Shown: positions 1-4,646 of the stretch, in pieces
Numbering within the stretch: the first letter of the stretch is position 1
Layout of the letters: each line of letters starts with the position of its first letter
DNA from: Clostridia bacterium
Lineage (GTDB): Bacteria; Bacillota; Clostridia; Oscillospirales; Acutalibacteraceae
Direction of reading: 5' to 3'
Length of the DNA: 6,888 nucleotides
Assembly (NCBI GenBank): GCA_017381395.1
Contig: JAFOCH010000076.1
Span: 1 to 6,888 of the forward strand
Notes under the pieces: model-generated
Told to the model about the DNA's origin: nothing
Databases searched by the model: none
What the model saw: the letters and a program-made list of their open reading frames with translations, nothing else
Made by a program: the position numbers and the translations under genes

Positions 1-419
1 TCGCCGTTTGGCTCGATGATGGCGTAGTCGACCGACGAGATGTCGAAAATCCCTTGCGCTCGTAACGATTCGAGCAGCTCGTTGGTCGAAATTCGGAGCC
101 GCTTGAGTGCCGAGCGGTCGACCTTTCCTTTTTTGATAATGATTGACGGGTTGCCGTTTATCGCACGACGGATAAAGGGCGATTTGAGGGAAATAAAGGC
201 GAGTGCCGTTTCGAGAAAGACAAGCAAGAATACCGCGATTATGCCGTTTGTCATGGGCGAATCGATATTGTCAATCGGCATGGCGGCAATTTCGGAAATG
301 AGGAGCGACACGACCAGGTCGCTCGGCTGCATGTCGCCGACCTGCCGCTTGCCCATGATGCGCATGGCGATGATGATGACGAAATATAAAATGAAGGTGC
401 GGATGACGGTGACGAGCAT
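1..419 (-). CDS. DUF421/YetF-family membrane protein, N-terminal part (runs off left edge)
   Basis: The reading frame starts at the ATG at 419-417 and stays open for 139 codons to the window edge, so the 3' end is missing. Residues about 3-22, 35-52 and 57-77 are hydrophobic and look like the three membrane helices usual at the N-terminus of this family. After the first helix comes RIMGKRQVGDMQPSDLV (residues 20-36), which matches the family pattern of MGKRQ followed by PxDLV. After the helices come GNPSIIIKKGKV (89-100) and an LRxxGIFDISSVDYAIIEPNG stretch, the start of the cytoplasmic DUF421 domain. The purine-rich AGGGGAG ahead of the ATG is a good ribosome binding site and fixes the start. 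Members are usually somewhat over 200 residues, so roughly half is visible. Biochemical function is not established for the family; some members are linked to sporulation or stress in Bacillus. The gene is divergent from the tRNA gene. I found no convincing promoter for it. Confidence 0.9.
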   Translation of the reverse strand, partial: MLVTVIRTFILYFVIIIAMRIMGKRQVGDMQPSDLVVSLLISEIAAMPIDNIDSPMTNGIIAVFLLVFLETALAFISLKSPFIRRAINGNPSIIIKKGKVDRSALKRLRISTNELLESLRAQGIFDISSVDYAIIEPNG

Positions 420-500
420 TTTTCACTCCCCTTTTTTAAAGGTAGTTTTTGCCGATTTGACGCGGTTTATTCGGCAGGGGATAAAAAATGAAAATTGCTC

Positions 501-529
501 TTGATTTTTAGTCGGGCATTGGGTATAAT
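501..529 (+). promoter_or_regulatory. Sigma-A type promoter of the tRNA-Ser gene
   Basis: TTGATT at 501-506 and a perfect TATAAT at 524-529 are separated by exactly 17 bases. Transcription would start near 536, about 55 bases before the mature tRNA. The leader would be removed by RNase P. No other gene lies between this promoter and the tRNA. Confidence 0.85.
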
Positions 530-591
530 GTAAAAGTCTTTTGATAGGCGGCTTTTTGACCGACCGAAAAAGGCGCAAAAAAAGAATATGT

Positions 592-683
592 GGAGAGATG
601 GCTGAGCTGGTCTAAGGCGCACGACTGGAAATCGTGTAACGGCTAATACCCGTTCGGGGGTTCGAATCCCCCTCTCTCCGCCA
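592..683 (+). tRNA. tRNA-Ser (anticodon GGA)
   Basis: This is a class II tRNA with a long variable arm. The acceptor stem GGAGAGA (592-598) pairs perfectly with TCTCTCC (673-679), followed by discriminator G680 and an encoded CCA (681-683). The anticodon stem CACGA/TCGTG (620-624 with 632-636) closes the seven-base loop CTGGAAA, which places anticodon GGA at 627-629; it reads UCC and UCU serine codons. The variable arm is AACGG (638-642) with CCGTT (650-654). The T arm is GGGGG/CCCCC around TTCGAAT (661-667). No base looks damaged. It stands alone, with its own promoter upstream and terminator downstream. Confidence 0.98.
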
Positions 684-688
684 AAATG

Positions 689-720
689 AAAAGTCGCACG
701 TTAGTGTGGCTTTTCTTTTT
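689..720 (+). terminator. Rho-independent terminator of the tRNA-Ser gene
   Basis: The arms AAAAGTCGCAC (689-699) and GTGTGGCTTTT (704-714) form an 11-bp stem with two G-U pairs around a GTTA loop. CTTTTT follows. It begins six bases after the CCA end. Confidence 0.85.
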
Positions 721-730
721 GTTCTCTTCA

Positions 731-809
731 CTTTTCTCTCTTATCTGTTCTCTAAACAAACCCGCGACTTTTCCAGATAAAAGTTAAGAGAGAAGAGATA
801 AGAGAAAAG
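731..809. repeat. Nested imperfect inverted repeat (MITE-like or hairpin RNA element)
   Basis: The left arm (731-753, CTTTTCTC then TTATCT then TTCTCT) is complementary to the right arm (789-809, read in reverse). About 20 pairs form, with a two-base TC bulge and one mismatch. The roughly 35-base interior holds a second hairpin, ACTTTT/AAAAGT (767-772 with 779-784) around CCAGAT. The arms are strictly pyrimidine-rich on one side and purine-rich on the other. There is no ORF in it. It lies between the tRNA terminator and the promoter of the next gene. It could be a small non-autonomous repeat, a cruciform-forming site or a structured RNA; the window gives only one copy, so its class is undecided. 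Confidence 0.6.
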
Positions 810-816
810 GTGCTTT

Positions 817-828
817 GCTTTGCAAAGC
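817..828. promoter_or_regulatory. 12-bp perfect palindrome just upstream of a -35 box
   Basis: GCTTTGCAAAGC reads the same on both strands and ends two bases before the -35 hexamer at 830. Its position would suit an activator or repressor site, but no regulator gene is in the window and a 12-bp palindrome in A/T-rich DNA can arise by chance. Confidence 0.3.
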
Positions 829-829
829 G

Positions 830-858
830 TTGATTTGAATAACAGTTTCTGTTACAAT
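830..858 (+). promoter_or_regulatory. Sigma-A type promoter of the orphan gene at 881
   Basis: TTGATT (830-835) and TACAAT (853-858) are 17 bases apart. The -35 hexamer is identical to that of the tRNA promoter. The predicted start near 865 falls at the beginning of the ribosome binding site, so the untranslated leader would be only about 16 bases. Confidence 0.7.
840..854. promoter_or_regulatory. Candidate operator: dyad TAACAG-TTT-CTGTTA inside the promoter
   Basis: A perfect 6+3+6 dyad fills the second half of the promoter spacer and overlaps the first two bases of the -10 box. A dimeric repressor bound there would block RNA polymerase. The symmetry and position are seen directly; the role as operator is inference. 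Confidence 0.4.
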
Positions 859-863
859 ATAAA

Positions 864-875
864 AAAGGCGGTGAT
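864..875 (+). promoter_or_regulatory. Shine-Dalgarno site that selects the TTG start at 881
   Basis: AAAGGCGGTGAT matches the full anti-Shine-Dalgarno complement AAAGGAGGTGAT at all but one base and ends five bases before TTG at 881. The nearer GTG (871) and ATG (874) lie in a frame that stops after a few codons, so they cannot be the start of the long frame. Confidence 0.75.
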
Positions 876-880
876 GAAAA

Positions 881-1375
881 TTGAATTTTGAAACAACCTC
901 AGAGCTGTTGGAGATATTAAAGCCCTATACCGAAAATGCTGTTATTGATGTTTCTACCGATAACGTCGATGGTCATAATCTCAATTATAAGTCGGAAGTT
1001 GTGATTATTGATGGAAGCAATCACGTTGGTTTCGAAGTTTCTGAAAACGAGGTCATTGTATTCTATTTTACCGACCATTATCATTTTGAGGACTATACTT
1101 CGGAACTCCAAGAAGGAGAGGAAAATTATATCGAAAGAGCAAAACAATTTTTGAAAGAGCTGTTTGAATATAAAATTCGGCATATTGAATATTACAAGGG
1201 CAAAACCATATCCTCTGAAAAATACTTTGTAATGTACCCCGATGGCAGAGAAGATGAATGCATCGGCGGCGCTTGGTACGGTTTTTCGAAATTTATTAAT
1301 CCCTTTGCGAAAAAATCAACGCACTCGACGACATGGCAGTTTGATAAATCCAAAGGTGTGTTCACCGCGCGATAA
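881..1375 (+). CDS. Uncharacterised 164-residue acidic protein (orphan gene)
   Basis: The frame starts at TTG 881, the first possible start after an in-frame stop (875-877), with a near-perfect Shine-Dalgarno site five bases upstream. The protein has no signal peptide and no membrane helix, so it is probably cytoplasmic. The N-terminal half is acidic with alternating hydrophobic strands, including a VGFEVSENEVIVFYFTDHYHFEDYTSEL stretch (about residues 49-76). A helical segment ERAKQFLKELFEYKIRHIEYYKG follows (about 85-107). The C-terminal part holds DGREDECIGGAWYGFSKFINPF (about 121-142) with a basic, Ser/Thr-rich end. I do not recognise a named family. Its size and single-gene layout resemble small immunity-type or phage-derived cytoplasmic proteins, but nothing in the sequence proves that. 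It is clearly more A/T-rich than the ABC operon: a 60-base stretch from 961 has 21 G+C, against 36 in a 60-base stretch from 3121. With the adjacent tRNA, this hints at acquisition. It converges on the ABC operon. Confidence 0.8.
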   Translation: MNFETTSELLEILKPYTENAVIDVSTDNVDGHNLNYKSEVVIIDGSNHVGFEVSENEVIVFYFTDHYHFEDYTSELQEGEENYIERAKQFLKELFEYKIRHIEYYKGKTISSEKYFVMYPDGREDECIGGAWYGFSKFINPFAKKSTHSTTWQFDKSKGVFTAR

Positions 1376-1456
1376 TCTAAAAGCATAGCAAATGCTATTG
1401 AAGAAAAAGAAGCAATAAGCTCTCGGGAAAATTTGTATCAAATTAAGTTTAGTTAA
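1376..1456 (+). other. In-frame open tail after the stop of the orphan gene (possible truncated C-terminus)
   Basis: Directly after the TAA at 1373-1375 the same frame continues for 26 sense codons to a second TAA at 1454-1456. It would encode a protein-like acidic/helical tail, SKSIANAIEEKEAISS followed by RENLYQIKFS. The second stop touches the first base of the terminator hairpin, which is where a gene's own stop would be expected. It may be the former C-terminus of a longer protein, or chance. Confidence 0.25.
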
Positions 1457-1491
1457 AAAAAGAGCGTATCCGTCAGGATATGCTCTTTTTT
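1456..1491. terminator. Bidirectional rho-independent terminator between convergent genes
   Basis: AAAAAAGAGCGTATCC (1456-1471) pairs with its complement at 1476-1491 over 16 bp, with one G-U or A-C position, around a four-base GTCA loop. The arms carry A and T runs at both ends, so it works on either strand. It ends the plus-strand orphan gene. It also begins two bases past the stop codon of the minus-strand permease gene, so it ends the ABC operon too. Confidence 0.9.
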
Positions 1492-1493
1492 GC

Positions 1494-2642
1494 TTACTTA
1501 ACTTTTTTGTATTTTATTTTGTTTCTCACATTCTGCAAACCAATTAGCAGGGCGGTGAGGGCCGCCAGATAAAGCAGCAAATACAGTTTGTAACTATTAC
1601 TGTAAGCGGCGTTTATATAATAGGTCGGCGGGAAAAGATGACCCAAAATCGCCGTTTGCCGTAAATCAAAGAAAACGGGGCAAAAAACTCCCATCGAGAT
1701 GACAAAGAGCGGAATGGTTGCCGCAAAAAGTCGCAGGTTGCGGAAAATCTGCATTATTAAAAGGCAGAAAGCGGTGCAACAAAGGGTGTACAGTATCAGG
1801 CAGATAAACTCGTTCAAAACCGCTGTTGAGATGCCTGAAAGGAGCAGAGCCAAAAGGGTGACGGCGGCGATATTTATTACAGCAATCATCACGCAGGCGG
1901 CAGAAACAAAGATGCGATTTTTATTCTTTACCAGCGCAAAGGTGCCCGACCTTTCGTCCTGCATATAAAAAATGGTTGCCGCCATGCCGCACAGTATTAT
2001 CAAAATGGCGAGAATGCCTCGGATTGGTGCGATGAGGTAATTTGTGCTTTGCCCGTCGGCGTCAAAGTCACCGATGCTACCGATGGTAAACAGCTCCTCG
2101 CTGACCGAAACATTGTCAAAATAATCCAAAAGCTGCTCGTCGGTCAGGTAGAGCTGGGGTATATTCGTCCGCGCAAAGTCGATGTAACGCACCCTTGCAC
2201 AGTGGCCGAAAAGTGATGCCGAAAGCTTTTCACGGGTGAGGCGGAGAAATACGTTTTCCTCCCGCTCGATTACCTTGATAAACGGCTTTTTGTTAGAGCC
2301 GACGGACGCGTATTCGGCAACCCGCATCTCCATATCGGCGGGAAAAATCCAGGTGGCATCTGCACCGCCGCTTTTTACCTCGCTGACGGCTTCGGTGGGG
2401 GAGGCGGCGCGGGTAAAGCGAATGAGCGATTTTTCACTCAAAAAGGAATTTACAAGCTCGGTCGAAATCGGGTCGTCGTTGTCTTCCTGGGCGAGTACGA
2501 TGCTGACAAAGCCGCTTTGCTGCTCGGCGGCAATCCCGAGGGCAAAAACGCACAGTGGAATGAATAGCATTATCACGACGAATGACGCCTTTTTATAAAG
2601 ACGTTTGTTCAGCATGAGGAGCCACTTAAGCGGTCTTTGCAT
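1494..2642 (-). CDS. ABC-2 type transporter permease B (382 aa)
   Basis: This integral membrane subunit of an ABC exporter is the last gene of the three-gene operon. One hydrophobic helix (about residues 19-38) is followed by an extracytoplasmic domain of about 165 residues, then five helices at about 203-226, 245-270, 275-298, 303-325 and 352-370. That is the layout of the ABC-2 permease group with a large loop after TM1 (PF12698-like). GHLFPPTYYINAAY (334-347) before the last helix matches the LFPPxxYxNA signature common in these permeases. A basic C-terminal tail agrees with a cytoplasmic end. The ATG at 2642-2640 has a strong AGGAGG site upstream, inside the preceding gene, and overlaps that gene by 17 bases, so translation is probably coupled. 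It likely forms a heterodimer with permease A. Substrate unknown. Confidence 0.92.
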   Translation of the reverse strand: MQRPLKWLLMLNKRLYKKASFVVIMLFIPLCVFALGIAAEQQSGFVSIVLAQEDNDDPISTELVNSFLSEKSLIRFTRAASPTEAVSEVKSGGADATWIFPADMEMRVAEYASVGSNKKPFIKVIEREENVFLRLTREKLSASLFGHCARVRYIDFARTNIPQLYLTDEQLLDYFDNVSVSEELFTIGSIGDFDADGQSTNYLIAPIRGILAILIILCGMAATIFYMQDERSGTFALVKNKNRIFVSAACVMIAVINIAAVTLLALLLSGISTAVLNEFICLILYTLCCTAFCLLIMQIFRNLRLFAATIPLFVISMGVFCPVFFDLRQTAILGHLFPPTYYINAAYSNSYKLYLLLYLAALTALLIGLQNVRNKIKYKKVK

Positions 2643-3870
2643 AGTGCCACCTCCTGTTGCTTGTTTTTGACGAGCGAATGAGATGGGTTACCGCCAAAAA
2701 GCCGACGGTGAAAATCAAAATACCCACAAGCTGTGTATAATTAGTGTCACCGACAAAGTACCCTTCCAGATATTCGCGGGCAATCCCCGTCGGCAAAAAG
2801 TGTGACAGCTTCTGCAACGGCAGGGGCAGGGAATAAATCGGGTAAAAACAGCCCGAAATGTAGCACAGTCCAATACTTGCGAAAAAGTGAAACAGCACCG
2901 CGCTGACCATGTTACCCGACAGCTCAAACATCAGTGTATTAAATCCCGAAATCATTAACAGGATGACGAAAATTCGGGCGAAAAGGGGTAAAAGGTCGGT
3001 GAAATTCGTCAGGAGCAAATCACCCTTTCCCATAATCGCGAGGGCTACCGAGCCGACCGCCGACATTACGGCAATCAGCAGGGATAAAATGATATAATGC
3101 GCGGCAAATTCGCAGGTTGTCTGGGCGAGGGCTGAGGACCCCTTTGACACGAGTAGGCGGTTTAACGAAAGGTCGGACCTGACGCACACCGTGACAAATG
3201 TTATGCCCAGCAGCATGAGTAAAAAGACGGTCAGTCCGCATACATAGTATTCGGCGGTGGACACCCCTTGCGAGATGCCGAGCTGCTCGACCGTCATTAC
3301 CTTTGACCGCGAAAAAATGAGGTCAACGTATTCCATGCATAGTTCGTCCATGTGTTTTCCCGCGCCCGAAAGTCCGCTTTCCTTTACCGCCGAATATATG
3401 GCGTAGGTGCCTTTTTCCGAGTGGACGATCATATCGGTAATGAGGGCGGTAAACTCGTTTTTAAACATGCTGACTACGTTCTGGCCGCCTGCCGAGGTGA
3501 CGTAGGTCACCCTGTCGACATCGCCCGAAAGAGCGCGTTCAATAAAGTTTTCAGGCAGGATAACGTAAGCGGAAATCATACCCTTTTTGAGCTGGGACTC
3601 GGCTTCGTCGGCGGTCATTTCGGTAAGGTCGATGGCAAATCGCGTGTCGTCAAAATTCTGTAACACGGCCAAACCGAGTCGCGAGTATTTGTCATCGAGG
3701 TCGCCTGTTATCGCGATTTTAAACCGCTGATTCTCTTCGCCGTTTTGCATTCTGCTCTGGACCGCCAGAAAGACGGTAACTACGCTTGTGAGGATTATCA
3801 GCGCGGTCAATAGGATAAAGGGGAATACCCTTAACCCGCGTTTTAGTTGTAAATAAAAGTATCGTTTCAT
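2626..3870 (-). CDS. ABC-2 type transporter permease A (414 aa)
   Basis: This is the second gene of the operon. TM1 (about residues 15-37) is followed by an extracytoplasmic domain (about 40-205) and then helices at about 207-230, 257-280, 295-315, 320-345 and 380-398. SGCFYPIYSLPLPLQKLSHFLP (339-360) is the typical ABC-2 permease segment (GxxFPxxxLPxxLQxxsxxxP) between the last helices. Size and layout equal those of permease B, but the sequences are only distantly alike, which fits two paralogues forming a heterodimer. The ATG at 3870-3868 comes one base after the stop of the ATPase gene and has only a weak purine-rich AAAGAG upstream, so expression probably depends on ribosomes finishing the ATPase. 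The substrate of the exporter (lipid, peptide or drug) cannot be told from the sequence. Confidence 0.92.
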   Translation of the reverse strand: MKRYFYLQLKRGLRVFPFILLTALIILTSVVTVFLAVQSRMQNGEENQRFKIAITGDLDDKYSRLGLAVLQNFDDTRFAIDLTEMTADEAESQLKKGMISAYVILPENFIERALSGDVDRVTYVTSAGGQNVVSMFKNEFTALITDMIVHSEKGTYAIYSAVKESGLSGAGKHMDELCMEYVDLIFSRSKVMTVEQLGISQGVSTAEYYVCGLTVFLLMLLGITFVTVCVRSDLSLNRLLVSKGSSALAQTTCEFAAHYIILSLLIAVMSAVGSVALAIMGKGDLLLTNFTDLLPLFARIFVILLMISGFNTLMFELSGNMVSAVLFHFFASIGLCYISGCFYPIYSLPLPLQKLSHFLPTGIAREYLEGYFVGDTNYTQLVGILIFTVGFLAVTHLIRSSKTSNRRWHYAKTA

Positions 3871-3871
3871 A

Positions 3872-4540
3872 TTACAAGCTCTTTACCAATTCGTCGAGGT
3901 TGCCGGTGTAATCAAAGCGGTTTAGCACACCGTTTTTGATAATATACTGCTCGTCGCACAGCTCCATTTCGATAAGGTCGTGGGTGGCAATGAGGACGAT
4001 GCCGCCCTGCTCTTTGTGCCGCTTGACGTATTCCGAAATGCTTTGCTTACACGCGATGTCGAGTGCCGCCATCGGCTCGTCGAGGATTAATATGGGCGGA
4101 TGCTTTGCTATCGCGCAGCCGATTGCCAGTCGTTTTTTCATTCCGCCCGACATTTTTGATACTCGGGTGGTTAAAAAGTCGCCGATGCCGAGCATTTTTA
4201 GTATGCCGCCGTCCAGCTCCTTTTGCATTTCCTCCCGCGAGTACCAGAGGGAAAGGTTATCCTTTGCCGTCAGCTCCTCGATGAGCGGGGTCCCCTGAGG
4301 GACGTAGCCGACGAGCAATGCTCGCTGTTTTTCGTATTTGAAAAGGTCCTTTCCGTCGTATAAGAATTCGCCGCCATCGGCCGATTGCACCCCTGCCAGA
4401 ATGGAGAGCAGGGTGGATTTTCCGCTGCCGTTACTGCCGAGGATGCCAATACATTTGCCCGACGTGACAGAAAGGTTGACGTCGCGAAGCACCTTTTTTG
4501 AGCCAAAGCTTTTACGAATTGCTTTTATCTCGATGTTCAT
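3872..4540 (-). CDS. ABC transporter ATP-binding protein (222 aa)
   Basis: This cytoplasmic ATPase energises the two permeases encoded downstream. All nucleotide-binding elements are present: Walker A GSNGSGKST (35-43), Q-loop VPQG (Q82), signature SKMSGGMKKR (128-137, MSGGM in place of the usual LSGGQ), Walker B ILILDEP (150-156), D-loop AALD (158-161) and switch histidine ATHD (H187). The length of 222 residues is that of a single-domain exporter ATPase with no C-terminal regulatory extension. The ATG at 4540-4538 has CGGAG eight bases upstream. It is the first gene of the operon and is followed by permease A after one base. Only one ATPase gene is present, so it would act as a homodimer under two different permeases. 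Confidence 0.97.
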   Translation of the reverse strand: MNIEIKAIRKSFGSKKVLRDVNLSVTSGKCIGILGSNGSGKSTLLSILAGVQSADGGEFLYDGKDLFKYEKQRALLVGYVPQGTPLIEELTAKDNLSLWYSREEMQKELDGGILKMLGIGDFLTTRVSKMSGGMKKRLAIGCAIAKHPPILILDEPMAALDIACKQSISEYVKRHKEQGGIVLIATHDLIEMELCDEQYIIKNGVLNRFDYTGNLDELVKSL

Positions 4541-4562
4541 AAAAAATCTCCGTATATAAAGG

Positions 4563-4603
4563 CGTGGCGCCGATTACTTGTAATCAGCGCCGTGCATTTT
4601 TTT
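4563..4603. other. Strong hairpin in the leader of the ABC operon (attenuator or terminator candidate)
   Basis: GGCGCCGATTAC (4566-4577) faces GTAATCAGCGCC (4580-4591), complementary at 11 of 12 positions. The odd position is G-U in minus-strand RNA and C-A in plus-strand RNA. On the plus strand the stem can extend by G-U and G-C pairs out to 4562 and 4595, and a run of seven T (4597-4603) follows, so it is a better terminator for plus-strand (antisense) transcription. On the minus strand the tail CCTTTATATA is poor, so it would at most partly stop read-through from the zinc-ribbon gene into the ABC operon, or act as an attenuator or protein site. Confidence 0.5.
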
Positions 4604-4611
4604 GATAAAGG

Positions 4612-4642
4612 GTTATATTTTTTTTGACGTCGAAGGGGACAA
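4612..4642 (-). promoter_or_regulatory. Weak candidate promoter for the ABC operon
   Basis: On the minus strand TTGTCC (4642-4637) and TATAAC (4617-4612) are 19 bases apart, with an eight-base A run in the spacer. The spacing is long and the -35 poor. If used, transcripts would start near 4605 and carry the 4566-4591 hairpin in a leader of about 65 bases. Otherwise the operon may depend on read-through from the promoter at 6672-6700. Confidence 0.3.
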
Positions 4643-4646
4643 CCTA

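Noticed and set aside
40..504. 154-codon plus-strand open frame at the left edge
   Set aside because: It is antisense to the DUF421 gene, which has clear family motifs and a ribosome binding site; the plus-strand protein has no recognisable feature.
660..683. tRNA-Ser 3' end as an integration (att) site
   Set aside because: No second copy of the tRNA 3' sequence and no integrase gene is visible in the window, so there is no direct evidence of an integrated element.
917..1183. Minus-strand 88-codon frame opposite the orphan gene
   Set aside because: It has no ribosome binding site and ordinary low-complexity hydrophobic content; the plus-strand gene has a promoter, Shine-Dalgarno site and terminator.
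1385..1398. ATAGCA-AA-TGCTAT short inverted repeat after the orphan gene
   Set aside because: Six pairs with a two-base loop and no T run; the real terminator is at 1456-1491.
1430..1444. AATTTG-TAT-CAAATT dyad between the convergent genes
   Set aside because: It is A/T-rich and short, with no promoter next to it; chance is likely in such sequence.
3093..3098. TATAAT on the plus strand within permease A
   Set aside because: No -35 element lies at 15-19 bases upstream (GGCAAT at the 17-base position) and it is inside coding sequence with no plus-strand gene following.
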